In this document: one piece after another, positions 1 to 8,475 of the stretch
Numbering within the stretch: position 1 is the first letter of the stretch
How the letters are laid out: each line of letters opens with the position of its first letter
Assembly (NCBI GenBank): GCA_041687755.1
Contig: JBDNJM010000153.1
Coordinates: forward strand, 1-40,530
Origin: JBDNJM01 sp041687755
Lineage (GTDB): Bacteria > Planctomycetota > UBA1135 > GCA-002686595
DNA: 40,530 nucleotides
Direction: 5' to 3'
Program-made: the position numbers and the translations under genes
The notes under the pieces: model-generated
What the model was told of the DNA's origin: nothing
What the model saw: only the letters and a program-made list of their open reading frames with translations
The model's database searches: none

Positions 1-141
1 CAGTGCCTCTCAAGTTGCTTTTGGCCCATCGGCTGAGGCCGCTGGAGCATGGGGCCGTTGGGGTACCGCGCTGGCCGAGCGCAGTGCCTCTCAAGTTGCT
101 TTTGGCCCATCGGCTGAGGCCGCTGGAGCATGGGGCCGTTG
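1..141. repeat. Two direct copies of a 60-bp repeat
   Basis: Positions 1-60 and 82-141 are identical over 60 bases, separated by 21 bases of different sequence, so the period is 81. The unit starts with cagtgcctctcaagttgc and contains an inner dyad (cggc-tgag-gccg) inside a weaker outer pairing of ggcccat with atggggcc, so it can fold as a hairpin. The window begins exactly at a unit boundary, so more copies may lie upstream. A diverged single copy occurs at about 36944-36990. No coding function is seen. Confidence 0.9.
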
Positions 142-243
142 AGAACTCAAGGCGCCTGATCGCTGCCCGGATGTCCTGAGGATATCTGGGCCGCGATGCA
201 TTTCGGAGCTTCCAGCTGGGGTCGGCATGGCCCAAGAGTCGGG

Positions 244-1089
244 ATGCCCGAAGGTCCCGAAATTCGACGCGAGGCCGACCGGATCCGACGCGCCCTGCGC
301 GGGCGGGACGCGAGCCGGGTGGAGTTCGGGCTGGAGCGGCTGGAGCCGTTCGAGAACGAGCTGTCCGGGCGGGACGTGGTGGATGTCACGAGCCGCGGCA
401 AGGCGCTGCTGACGCGCTTCGGCGGGGGCTGGACGGTCTACAGCCACAACCAGCTCTACGGGCGCTGGTACGTGACCGCCGCGGAGAGACGACCCTCGAC
501 CACACGGCAGCTGCGCTTCGCGGTGCACAACGAGCGCCACTCGGCGTGGCTTTACAGCGCCAGCGAGATCGACGTGCTGCGGACCGTGGACGAGTCGGAG
601 CATCCGTTCCTGGAACGACTCGGTCCCGACGTGTTGGACCGTGCGACGACGCCGGAGACGATTGCCGAACGGCTCGGCTCCAAGACGTACCGGCGGCGTC
701 GGCTTGAGGGGCTGTTGCTCGACCAGGGGTGTCTTGGCGGGCTCGGCAATTACCTGCGCTCCGAGATCCTGTGGCATGCGGGGGCGCACCCGCGCGAGCG
801 GCCGATGGACCTAGACGACGAGCGGCTCGGGGAGCTGGCGCTGCAGGTCAAGGAGATCACCCGGCGCGCGTATCGCGAGCGCGGCGTTACGCGTGATCCC
901 CACGAGGCGGCGATCATGAAGGCGGAGGGCTACCCCCGACGGGAGTACCGCCACGTTGTCTTCGGGCTCGCGGGGGAGGCGTGCCCGCACTGCGGGGCGA
1001 CCGTAGAACGGATGGAGGCGGCCGGCAGGCGCCTCTACCTGTGCCCCGCTTGTCAGCCGGCGCCGAAGTCGGCTGCGGCCGCTCGATGA
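244..1089 (+). CDS. nei: Endonuclease VIII (Fpg/Nei family DNA glycosylase/AP lyase)
   Basis: Base-excision-repair glycosylase and AP lyase for oxidised pyrimidines, acting on chromosomal DNA. The protein (281 aa, normal for the family) begins MPEGPEIRR. Removal of Met exposes the catalytic Pro, followed by the essential Glu, which fixes the start at 244; an in-frame ATG at 196 would bury the proline and is rejected. The C-terminus carries the Fpg/Nei zinc finger, with Cys pairs near residues 247/250 and 267/270 and the DNA-contacting Arg in AGRRLYLCPACQ. The MPEGPEI start and the finger favour Nei over MutM. It stands alone, downstream of the 60-bp repeats and 70 bp ahead of a secreted DUF1028 gene, with no obvious operon partner. 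Confidence 0.93.
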   Translation: MPEGPEIRREADRIRRALRGRDASRVEFGLERLEPFENELSGRDVVDVTSRGKALLTRFGGGWTVYSHNQLYGRWYVTAAERRPSTTRQLRFAVHNERHSAWLYSASEIDVLRTVDESEHPFLERLGPDVLDRATTPETIAERLGSKTYRRRRLEGLLLDQGCLGGLGNYLRSEILWHAGAHPRERPMDLDDERLGELALQVKEITRRAYRERGVTRDPHEAAIMKAEGYPRREYRHVVFGLAGEACPHCGATVERMEAAGRRLYLCPACQPAPKSAAAAR

Positions 1090-1159
1090 CGGGTAGGCTC
1101 AGCCCTGTGCTGCACCCGCGCTGCGCGCTCGCCCGCCCCCGATTCTCGATGAGTGCCCC

Positions 1160-2737
1160 ATGCGCCGAACCGTCTCCGCTGCGCGACTCCTGAGCCAGAC
1201 CCGGCCCTTCGCCGTAGCGCTGCGCGCGGTCGCCCTGCTGGCCTGCCTGGCTCTGTTGGCCCCTCATGGGCTGGCGACCTGGTCGATCATCGTCGTCGAT
1301 CGAGTCACGGGCGAGGTCGTCGTCACCTCGGTGACTTGCCTGCCCAATCTGAACCTGCGCAAGGCGATCGCGGTCGTCGTCGTCGGCAAGGGCGGCGCCT
1401 GCGTGCAGTCCGCCGGGGATTTTACGGGGGCGAACCGCGCGATCATCTTTGAGGGCTTGATGAACGGACTCGACGCCGCTTCGATTCTGTCGATCGTCGC
1501 CCAGAACAACGGACATCAGAGCCGGCAGTACGGCATCGTGGATACCGGCCCGTTGGGCGGCCCGGTCACGTTCACCGGCAGCCAGGCCGGCGCGGCGACC
1601 GGCGGAGTGACGGGCGTCTTCGGGCCGCAGGATCGGTTCGCGTACGCGATCCAGGGCAACGTGCTGACCGACGAGTCCGTCGTGCTGGCTGCGGAGCTGG
1701 CGTTGGTCGCGACGCCCGGGGATCTGGGACAGCGTGCGGTGGCGGCTATGGAGGCGGCGCGGGCGCTGGGTGGGGACGGGCGCTGTTCCTGCAACGTGGT
1801 CACGCCGACGTCGTGCGGTGCTCCGCCGCCTGGAACCTGGAAGTCGGGGCACGCGGGCTTCCTGGTGATCGCGCGGCTCGGGGACGAGGACGGCACGTGC
1901 GCTATGGGGCCGGGCTGCGCCAACGGGGACTACTTCTTCGAGAAGAACGTGGACTCGTCGGTGTCCGCGCCGGATCCGGTGCAGCAGATCAACGACCTCT
2001 ATGCGACCTTTCGGGCGGGCCGTGCGGGGCTCGTGGATGGGCATCTCTCGGAGGTGGATTGGAGCGTTGACGCGCTGCCGGCCGATGGGCGCTCGGTGGC
2101 TGGGGTCACGCTGCGGTTGCGGGACATCGACGGCGTGGCGCTGACCGCCGGGGGCGCGACGGTGAGCGTGGCGTCCGCGGACGGGGGTGCATTGCTCTCG
2201 AGCGTGGGTCCCGTGACCGACAACGGGGACGGGACGTACGTCTTCGAGCTCACCGCGGGCTTCGAGACGGGCGTCGAGCGCCTCGCCGTGCGGATCGACG
2301 ACCGGGTGGAGCCGGTGACGCTCGCGCCCTACCCCGAAGTGCGCTTGGATCCCGCGACGGGCCTGCACAGCGGCTTGGACGAACTCTCGGCGGCCGCTGG
2401 CGGAGAGCTGCCGCTGACGGTGTTTGGGGAGCCGCTGGAGATCTACCAGATGTTCGGAAGCGCGTCGGGGACCGCGCCGGGTCTGCTGTTGCCGGCCGGG
2501 TTCCTGCCGCTCAACTACGACAGCGTGCTGGCGCTGACCGCCTTTGCGCCGAACCAGCCGCCGCTGGCGGGGACGCTAGGGTTTTTGGACGCGGGCGGGC
2601 GCGCGCGGGCGACGGTGCAGATCGCGCCGGGCGTGTTGTGGGCGTTGGTGGGGGGGCGGCTCGAGTGGGCGGCCTGGCGCATCGGCACGGCAGGGGTAGA
2701 GACGCTCGGTCCCGTGGGGCAGGACGTGACTCCCTAG
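1160..2737 (+). CDS. Secreted DUF1028-family protein, copy 1
   Basis: A 525-aa exported protein. Residues 1-39 form a signal peptide (Arg-rich start, long Leu/Ala core) ending in GLA before TWSIIVVDRVTG. The next 220 or so residues match the DUF1028 pattern (T-[FW]-S-I start, NRxIIFEGL-like segment, RQYGIVD, then AMEAARALGGDGRCSC). DUF1028 has, as far as I recall, an Ntn-hydrolase-like fold and no proven substrate. A Cys-rich stretch (RCSC, CGAPPP, DGTC, GCANGDYFF) follows, then a beta-rich region with an Ig-like look (about 300-400) and a C-terminal module containing GSASGTAPGLLLP. It is paralogous over its whole length to the protein at 3834-5357. I infer an extracytoplasmic role; the reaction is unknown. 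Confidence 0.88.
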   Translation: MRRTVSAARLLSQTRPFAVALRAVALLACLALLAPHGLATWSIIVVDRVTGEVVVTSVTCLPNLNLRKAIAVVVVGKGGACVQSAGDFTGANRAIIFEGLMNGLDAASILSIVAQNNGHQSRQYGIVDTGPLGGPVTFTGSQAGAATGGVTGVFGPQDRFAYAIQGNVLTDESVVLAAELALVATPGDLGQRAVAAMEAARALGGDGRCSCNVVTPTSCGAPPPGTWKSGHAGFLVIARLGDEDGTCAMGPGCANGDYFFEKNVDSSVSAPDPVQQINDLYATFRAGRAGLVDGHLSEVDWSVDALPADGRSVAGVTLRLRDIDGVALTAGGATVSVASADGGALLSSVGPVTDNGDGTYVFELTAGFETGVERLAVRIDDRVEPVTLAPYPEVRLDPATGLHSGLDELSAAAGGELPLTVFGEPLEIYQMFGSASGTAPGLLLPAGFLPLNYDSVLALTAFAPNQPPLAGTLGFLDAGGRARATVQIAPGVLWALVGGRLEWAAWRIGTAGVETLGPVGQDVTP

Positions 2738-2864
2738 GGGCTGCGTTCGGGCTGGGCCCGAGCGCGCGGCGGCGCCGCGGGCGGAATGGACCGGGCGGGA
2801 CTCCGAAGAGCTGCTGCTCGGGTGCTCAAGAGGGAGCGCGCGTGAGTGCACTAGCGGATTCCGG

Positions 2865-3653
2865 TCAGACCCCATGGGCGCGCGCGCAGAGCTCTTGGAC
2901 GTGGCGTTCCCAGGGGATCGAGGCGAGCGGGAGGATCAGGTGGCCGGCTGCGTCGACGATCTCGAAGCGGGCGTCGGGGAGGGACTCGGCGAGGGCGCGA
3001 CCGCAGCGGACGGAGGGCACGATGCGGTCGCGGGCGGCGGCGATGATCGTGGCGGGTTGGGTGACCTGGGGCAGCTCAGAGCGCAGATCGAGCCGCGTGA
3101 GCATCGTGAGGCGCTGGAGCCAGGCGCGGCTGAGGCCGCCAAACCCGCGCTGGCGGAAGGCCTTGGTGGCGGCGGGATCGCCGAGCTTGCCGAACAACAG
3201 GCCGCGGCTCGCGATGCCCTGGACCCAGCGCACCAGGCCTGCGGGAACGACTCCGCAGACGAGGCGGGTGACGTGCAGTCGGATGCGCCAGGGGTGGCGG
3301 GCGAACCCGTTGACGAGCAGCAGGCCCGCGACGCGCTCGGGGTGGTCGAGGGCGAGCCGCAGGGCGACGCCCGCGCCGAAGGACTCGGCGATGACGAGGG
3401 CCGGGCCCACCGCGCGGCGCTCGAGTTCGCGCGCGGCCGTCGCCGCCAGCTGGGCGTAGTCGGGGGGGAGCGGAGGGCTCGAGCTGGCGTCGGTGCGATA
3501 GCCGAGGCACACGACGCGGGTGTGGCGCGCCAGCAACGCTTCGGTGCCCAACATCAGGTCGCCGGCGCCGTCGATGCCCGGCATGTAGACGACCGGCAGC
3601 GGCAGGCTCGCCGGGGCGTCGGGGCCGCGTTCGCGGACGATTTCGGTGTGCAT
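2865..3653 (-). CDS. Alpha/beta-hydrolase fold protein
   Basis: A 262-aa cytoplasmic hydrolase of the alpha/beta fold. The oxyanion segment is MPGIDGAG (residues 24-31). The nucleophile elbow AESFGAG places Ser91, with Ala in place of the usual first Gly. Asp209 (AARDRIVP) and His238 (DAAGHLI) complete the triad. The start is the ATG at 3653 (MHTEIVRERG); the frame stays open upstream but that part reads as antisense of the neighbour's leader. The gene lies on the opposite strand between two paralogous DUF1028 genes, convergent with the first and divergent from the second. Substrate cannot be told from sequence; an esterase or lipase-type acyl hydrolase is likely. Confidence 0.88.
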   Translation of the reverse strand: MHTEIVRERGPDAPASLPLPVVYMPGIDGAGDLMLGTEALLARHTRVVCLGYRTDASSSPPLPPDYAQLAATAARELERRAVGPALVIAESFGAGVALRLALDHPERVAGLLLVNGFARHPWRIRLHVTRLVCGVVPAGLVRWVQGIASRGLLFGKLGDPAATKAFRQRGFGGLSRAWLQRLTMLTRLDLRSELPQVTQPATIIAAARDRIVPSVRCGRALAESLPDARFEIVDAAGHLILPLASIPWERHVQELCARAHGV

Positions 3654-3833
3654 GTCGAAGGGGCTGGAAACGAGGCTGCCGGCTCCCCAGGAGACCCTTC
3701 CAGACCCGCGCGGGGGCGCGGGGGCGCGGGGTGCTGCACCTGGCGGGATCACCGGGAACAGGACATAGTTGCATGTCCGCCGGCCCCCAGCAGTGTACGG
3801 CGGCACCGTCCTTCCCGACCCCGGACTCCAGCC

Positions 3834-5357
3834 ATGCTGAATCGACTTCGCCTGGGCCTGCTGGCCCTGCTCGCCTGTGCGCTCGTGCTGCCGAATGCTG
3901 CGGCGACTTGGTCGGTGGTCCTGATGAACCGGGTGACGGGCGAGATCGTGATTGCCTGCGCGACCTGCTTGCCGAACACCGACTTGGCCGCGGCGGTCCC
4001 GGTCGTGCGCGTCGGCGTCGGCGCTGCCGCGGCCCAGTCCCTGGTGGACCACTCGGGCGGCAACCGACAGCTGATCTTCGGCGCTTTGGAGGCCGGCGCG
4101 TCCCCGGCGGAGATCCTCGCCGCGCTCGAGGCGGGCGACACGCTGCACAAGACGCGTCAGTACGGCATCGTCAACCGCGTCGATGCTCCGGTAAAGTACA
4201 CGGGCCAGTTCGCAGGCGCTGCCAAGCAGGCGGTTGCGGGCGAGTTCGGGGCGGAGGGGGAGTGGGTCTACGCCGTGCAGGGCAACGTGCTCACTTCGCA
4301 GGCGGTCGTGACGGCTGCGGTCGCCGCGCTGGAGAGCACCGCGGGCGACGGTGGCCAACGGGTGGCGGCGGCGATGGAAGCTGCGCGTGCCCTGGGCGGG
4401 GACGGGCGCTGCTCGTGCGGCGCCCAGGATCCGACCGGCTGCGGGGCGCCGCCGCCCGCGCCGTTCAAGTCGGCCCACATCGGCTTTTTCTTCGTCGTGC
4501 GGCCCGGCGATACCGATGGCACCTGCGACGGCGTCGCGGGCTGCGCGACGGGTGACTACTTCTTTCGCTCCAACATCATCGGCGCCGGTCAGGATCCGGA
4601 TCCTGTTCTGCAGCTGGCGGACGCGTACTCGGCCTGGCGCGTGGGGCGCTCGGGCAAGCCGGACGGCCTGACCTCCGCCCTCGCACTGTCGGCCCAGCGG
4701 CTGCCCGCCGACGGGCGGACGGCCCTGGAGATCACGGTTCGGCTCAGCGACATCGACGGCGTGCCGCTCAACGGTGGCGGGGCCGCGCTCAGCGTGACGT
4801 CGGCGGATGGCGCTCCCTTACTGGCGGCAGCCGGCGCGCCCGTCGACAACCTAGACGGGACCTACACGATTCGGCTGACCGCCGGGCTGACGTCGGGGAG
4901 CCAGCAGCTGGTCGTGCGCGCGGACGACGGGGGCCAGCCCGTGACCCTCTCGCCCTATCCCGTCCTGCAGCTGGATCCCGTGCCGCCGTTGCACTCGGGC
5001 TTCGATGCCGTCAGCTCAGGCGCGGGGGCTCAGGTTCCGATCACGCTGAACCTGACCCCGGACGAACTCTACTTCGTGCTGGCCAGCGCCTCGGGGACCG
5101 ACCCCGGGCTCAGCCTGCCCCAGGGCCTCATCCCGCTGAATCTGGACGGCGTCTTGATTCTCTCCGCGCTGCAACCCAATCAAGTGCCGTTCCTGAACAC
5201 CTTCGCGGCCGTGGACATCACCGGCTACGGTTCCGCCTCGCTCGAACTTGGGTCCGGCCTTCTGGGCCCACTGGTCGGCAAGCGCATCGACCTGTCGGCA
5301 GTGCGCTTCAACTTCCTGAGCGCGACCCCGCCGGACGGGTTCCTCGTCCTTCCCTGA
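3834..5357 (+). CDS. Secreted DUF1028-family protein, copy 2
   Basis: A 507-aa exported protein and paralogue of 1160-2737. The signal peptide is residues 1-24 (MLNRLRLGLLALLACALVLP, then NAAA) and the mature chain would begin TWSVVLMNRVTG. The DUF1028 landmarks recur: NRQLIFGALEAG, RQYGIVN, AMEAARALGGDGRCSC, CGAPPP, HIGFFFVVRPGD, DGTC, GCATGDYFF. The C-terminal module (ASASGTDPGLSLPQGL, then PLNLDGVL) is also shared. The frame is open far upstream to 2874, but that region is antisense to the hydrolase gene, and the start at 3834 is fixed by the signal peptide. The two copies have kept the same Cys spacing, which suggests retained function rather than decay. Confidence 0.88.
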   Translation: MLNRLRLGLLALLACALVLPNAAATWSVVLMNRVTGEIVIACATCLPNTDLAAAVPVVRVGVGAAAAQSLVDHSGGNRQLIFGALEAGASPAEILAALEAGDTLHKTRQYGIVNRVDAPVKYTGQFAGAAKQAVAGEFGAEGEWVYAVQGNVLTSQAVVTAAVAALESTAGDGGQRVAAAMEAARALGGDGRCSCGAQDPTGCGAPPPAPFKSAHIGFFFVVRPGDTDGTCDGVAGCATGDYFFRSNIIGAGQDPDPVLQLADAYSAWRVGRSGKPDGLTSALALSAQRLPADGRTALEITVRLSDIDGVPLNGGGAALSVTSADGAPLLAAAGAPVDNLDGTYTIRLTAGLTSGSQQLVVRADDGGQPVTLSPYPVLQLDPVPPLHSGFDAVSSGAGAQVPITLNLTPDELYFVLASASGTDPGLSLPQGLIPLNLDGVLILSALQPNQVPFLNTFAAVDITGYGSASLELGSGLLGPLVGKRIDLSAVRFNFLSATPPDGFLVLP

Positions 5358-5387
5358 TCGTTCGTACCGCAGCCGTCACCGCCTCCG

Positions 5388-5753
5388 ATGAAACTCGCCC
5401 ACACCATGATCCGGGTCAAGAACCTGGACGAGACGCTCGCTTTCTACACCGACATGCTGGGCCTCGAGGAGGTCAATCGCGGCACGATCGGCGACGAGGC
5501 GACCCTAGTGTTCCTCGCCGACGCGGAGCGCTCGTACTACATCGAGCTGACCTACAACCACGACGGGCGCGACTACGACCTGGGGAACCAGTTCGGGCAC
5601 CTCGCCTTTACAACCGAGGACCTGGACGGCCTGATCGAGCGCGTGAAGTCAGAGGACCGCTGGTACCGCGAGAGTAAGCCCGGAAACTCAAGTCGCTACA
5701 TCTTCGTCAAGGACCCCAACGGGTACGACATCGAGGTGCTGCAGGCGAAGTAG
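5388..5753 (+). CDS. gloA: Lactoylglutathione lyase (glyoxalase I) family protein
   Basis: A 121-aa vicinal-oxygen-chelate protein that resembles E. coli GloA closely (MKLAHTMIRVKNLDETLAFY, IELTYN, DLGNQFGHLAF, DPNGYDIEVLQ). All four metal ligands of glyoxalase I are in place: His5, Glu53, His71 and Glu116. The family isomerises the hemithioacetal of methylglyoxal and a thiol to the lactoyl thioester, in the cytoplasm, usually with Ni or Zn. It starts 30 bp after the DUF1028 gene with no clear ribosome-binding site and is followed by selO on the same strand, so the three could be co-transcribed. Another thiol than glutathione is possible in this lineage. Confidence 0.88.
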   Translation: MKLAHTMIRVKNLDETLAFYTDMLGLEEVNRGTIGDEATLVFLADAERSYYIELTYNHDGRDYDLGNQFGHLAFTTEDLDGLIERVKSEDRWYRESKPGNSSRYIFVKDPNGYDIEVLQAK

Positions 5754-5802
5754 GGCGGGGTCGGGAGCCTTTGCCGCGGTTGTGCCCTTAGACTGGGCTC
5801 CC

Positions 5803-7422
5803 ATGGATACATCTCCCTCCGATTCGAGTTTGGCCGCGCTCCCCGAGCTCGGCCAGCGGTTTGTCGATGCCCTGCCCGGCGATGCCGACACGCGCAACGT
5901 GCCGCGTGAGGTGGCCGGTGCGGTGTGGTCGCCGGTCGAGCCCAAGCGGGTGGCTGCGCCTCGGCTGGTCGCTTGGTCGGCCGAGACGGCGGAGCTGCTG
6001 GGCGTCGGGGCGGGCGAGCCCGGCCCGGAGCTGGTCGCGGCCCTGAGCGGCAACGGCCTGCTCCCTGGGAGTCGTCCCTTCGCCATGGGATACGGGGGCC
6101 ACCAGTTCGGCAACTGGGCTGGACAGCTGGGAGACGGGCGGGCGATCAACCTGGGCGAGCGGCGCGGCTCCGACGGCGACCTGTGGACGCTGCAGCTGAA
6201 GGGGGCGGGCCCGACGCCCTTCAGCCGCACCGCGGACGGCCTGGCCGTGCTGCGCTCGAGCGTGCGCGAGTTCTTGTGCAGCGAGGCAATGCACCATCTC
6301 GGGGTTCCGACAACGCGCGCGCTCTCGCTGACCCTGACGGGGGAGCAAGTCTGGCGCGACATGTTCTACGACGGTCGCGCGGCCCAGGAGCCGGGCGCGG
6401 TGGTGTGTCGCGTGGCGCGCTCGTTCGTGCGCTTTGGGAGCTTTGAGTTGCCCGCCTCGAGAGGGGACGTGGAGCTGCTGCGCAGGATTGCGGACACGAC
6501 CATCGCGTGGCACTTCGGGCACCTGGTGCCCAGCTCTGGTGAAATCGGTCCGGAGGTCTACGTCGCGTGGTTCCGGGAGCTGCTCGAGCGCAACGTGGAC
6601 CTGGCCGTGCACTGGATGCGCGTCGGCTTCGTGCACGGCGTGCTCAACACGGACAACCTTTCGATCCTGGGCGAGACCATCGACTACGGGCCCTATGGGT
6701 GGCTCGAGAACTACGATCCGAACTGGACGCCGAACACGACGGACGGCGAGGGCAAGCGCTACGCGTACGGCAACCAGCCGGCCATCGTGCACTGGAACCT
6801 GACGCGACTGGCGAGCGCGATCGTGCCGCTGGTGGGGAACGTCGAGCCGCTGCAGGAGGCGGTCAACTCGTTCCAGGACCTCTATCAGAGCCGCTACCTC
6901 GGGATGTTGGCGAGCAAGCTGGGGCTCCTCGGGTTCGAGCCGACCACGGACCCGCAGCTGTTCGAGGCTCTGCTGCGCCTGCTGCAGGCGGCGGAGACGG
7001 ACATGACGGTGTTCTTCCGGGGCTTGGGGGAGCTGTCGGCCGCCGAGTCGGAAGCCACCGAACCGGAACTCGACCTGCTGAAGCGGGCGCTGTACCGCGA
7101 GTCGGAGCTGACCTCCGCCCTGCGTGGAGATTGGGTCGACTGGTTCGAGTGTTGGCGCGGTCGCGTGCGTGTGGACGGGCGCTCGGACGAGGAGCGGAGC
7201 GCGGCCATGCACGCGGTGAACCCGATCTACGTGCTGCGCAACTATCTGGCGCAGGTGGGCATCGACAAGGCGGCCGTGGGCGACTTCAGCGAGGTGGCGC
7301 AGCTGCTCGAGGTGCTGCGTCGGCCGTACGAGCAGCAGCCGGGGGCGGAGCGCTTCGCGGAGAAGCGGCCCGAGTGGGCGCGGCACAAGCCGGGCTGCTC
7401 GATGCTGTCCTGCTCGAGCTGA
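5803..7422 (+). CDS. selO: Protein adenylyltransferase SelO (YdiU/UPF0061 family)
   Basis: A 539-aa pseudokinase-fold enzyme that, in studied members, transfers AMP to Ser, Thr or Tyr of target proteins (AMPylation), linked to redox stress. Family landmarks are clear: GYGGHQFGNWAGQLGDGRA, LQLKGAGPTPFSR with the nucleotide-binding Lys, REFLCSEAMHHLGVPTTRAL with the conserved Glu, and VHGVLNTDNLSILGETIDYG with the metal-binding Asn and Asp. The C-terminus ends SMLSCSS, with Cys at the position of selenocysteine in eukaryotic SelO and a second Cys five residues earlier. The ATG at 5803 is preferred; an in-frame GTG at 5782 would add seven residues. The stop codon lies inside the left arm of a large palindrome. 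Confidence 0.93.
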   Translation: MDTSPSDSSLAALPELGQRFVDALPGDADTRNVPREVAGAVWSPVEPKRVAAPRLVAWSAETAELLGVGAGEPGPELVAALSGNGLLPGSRPFAMGYGGHQFGNWAGQLGDGRAINLGERRGSDGDLWTLQLKGAGPTPFSRTADGLAVLRSSVREFLCSEAMHHLGVPTTRALSLTLTGEQVWRDMFYDGRAAQEPGAVVCRVARSFVRFGSFELPASRGDVELLRRIADTTIAWHFGHLVPSSGEIGPEVYVAWFRELLERNVDLAVHWMRVGFVHGVLNTDNLSILGETIDYGPYGWLENYDPNWTPNTTDGEGKRYAYGNQPAIVHWNLTRLASAIVPLVGNVEPLQEAVNSFQDLYQSRYLGMLASKLGLLGFEPTTDPQLFEALLRLLQAAETDMTVFFRGLGELSAAESEATEPELDLLKRALYRESELTSALRGDWVDWFECWRGRVRVDGRSDEERSAAMHAVNPIYVLRNYLAQVGIDKAAVGDFSEVAQLLEVLRRPYEQQPGAERFAEKRPEWARHKPGCSMLSCSS

Positions 7423-7562
7423 TCATCTGCGCGGGGGGAAGGATACGGTGTCAGGCACGTTTTCACCGGCTCGGCGGCTTCTCTGCCGCATGGCGGCAGA
7501 ACAGCTGCCGAGCCGGTGAAAACGTGCCTGACACCGTATCCTTCCCCCCGCGCAGACGATCA
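7420..7562. repeat. Long inverted repeat, copy 1 of a 117-bp hairpin element
   Basis: Arms of 56 bp (7420-7475 and 7507-7562) pair with one mismatch. The 31-nt loop holds a smaller perfect stem, tctgccgc-atg-gcggcaga. The arms include the stop codons of selO (left) and of the lysR gene (right). The inner 117 bp (7433-7549) recur at 11010-11126; the flanking palindromic bases (tgatcatctgcgc) do not. It probably ends transcription from both convergent genes, though no T-run follows the stem. A MITE or REPIN-like origin is inferred. Confidence 0.93.
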
Positions 7563-8447
7563 ACTCAGCTCGGTGCTCAGCCAGGTGCGCAGGGCGCGCA
7601 AGGCGGGGAGCGTGGCGGAGCGTTCGGGGTAGGCCAGCCAGTACGCGCTGTCGGTCTTAGCCCGGCCCTCGGCGAGCGGTTCGATCAGAGTTCCCGACGC
7701 CAGCTCCTCCACGACGAGGAACGTCGGGACGAGCGCGACCCCCAGGCTCGCGACCGCGGCCTGGACGACCATCAGGTGGTGCTCGAACACCGCGCCCGCG
7801 CGGGCGGCGGGTGAGCCCTTGCCCTTGGCTTCGAACCAGGCGCGCCAGGCGTTCGGGCGGCTCTGCAGCTGGAGCAGCGGCGTCGCGGCGAGGTCGTCGA
7901 TCGTTTCCAGCGGGGCGCCGGCGGCGAGGTCCGGGGAGCAGACGACCGCGACCTCCTCGTCCAGCAGCTTGGCGACGCGCGCGCCTGGCCAGAGGCCCTC
8001 GCCGTAGTGGATCGCTGCGTCGAGCAGCTCGACCTCGAAGTCGAACAGGCCGATCCGGCTCGTCAACTCGAGCCCGACGTCGGGGTGGGCAGCGTAGAAG
8101 TCGGGGATCCGCGGGATCAGCCAGCGCGTGCCGAAGGTGGGCAGGATCGCCAGGTGCAGCACGCCCCCGTGGCTGGCTCCGGACTTTGCCTCAAGGGTGG
8201 CGGCGGCGAGGCGGTCGAGGATGGCGCGGACCTGGGTGCCGTAGCGCCGGGCGGTTGGGGTAGGCACGACGCGCGGATGGTCGCGGTGAAAGAGCAGCAC
8301 GCCCAGCTGGTCCTCGAGCGCCGCAACCTGGCGGCTGATCGCGCCTTGGGTGCGATGCAGCTCGGCGGCGGCGCGGCTGAAGTTCTCGTGGCGCAGGGCG
8401 GCGTCGAGCGCCTGGAGGGCGATCAGGGAGGGGAGCTCGGGTCTCAT
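7560..8447 (-). CDS. LysR-family transcriptional regulator
   Basis: A 295-aa regulator. The N-terminal winged helix-turn-helix is typical (IALQALDAALRHENFSRAAAELHRTQGAISRQVAALEDQLG), followed by a type-2 periplasmic-binding-like effector domain (LHLAILPTFGTRWLIPRI, AIHYGEG, LLDEEVAVVCSPDL). It resembles GcvA-type members. I chose the ATG at 8447 (MRPELPSL); an ATG at 8459 would add four residues and abut an apparent LysR box at 8461-8475. The gene is divergent from the 2-oxoadipate dioxygenase/dehydrogenase pair and probably controls it, with a pathway intermediate as inducer (inference). Its 3' end lies inside the right arm of the palindrome. Confidence 0.92.
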   Translation of the reverse strand: MRPELPSLIALQALDAALRHENFSRAAAELHRTQGAISRQVAALEDQLGVLLFHRDHPRVVPTPTARRYGTQVRAILDRLAAATLEAKSGASHGGVLHLAILPTFGTRWLIPRIPDFYAAHPDVGLELTSRIGLFDFEVELLDAAIHYGEGLWPGARVAKLLDEEVAVVCSPDLAAGAPLETIDDLAATPLLQLQSRPNAWRAWFEAKGKGSPAARAGAVFEHHLMVVQAAVASLGVALVPTFLVVEELASGTLIEPLAEGRAKTDSAYWLAYPERSATLPALRALRTWLSTELS

Positions 8448-8460
8448 GGGGCCATGCATT

Positions 8461-8475
8461 ATGAGGAATGCTCAT
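8461..8475. promoter_or_regulatory. Candidate LysR-type operator (T-N11-A dyad)
   Basis: The 15-bp dyad atgag-gaatg-ctcat is perfect over 5-bp arms and fits the T-N11-A rule for LysR regulators. It lies 13 bp upstream of the lysR start used here and 76 bp upstream of the preferred start of the divergent gene, the usual place for an autoregulated activator site. This is a sequence match only. Confidence 0.5.

Noticed and set aside
914..2368. Minus-strand frame of 484 codons opposite the first DUF1028 gene
   Set aside because: Antisense shadow; the plus strand has signal peptide and family motifs.
2874..3833. Long N-terminal extension of the second DUF1028 protein
   Set aside because: It is antisense to the alpha/beta hydrolase and the signal peptide begins at 3834.
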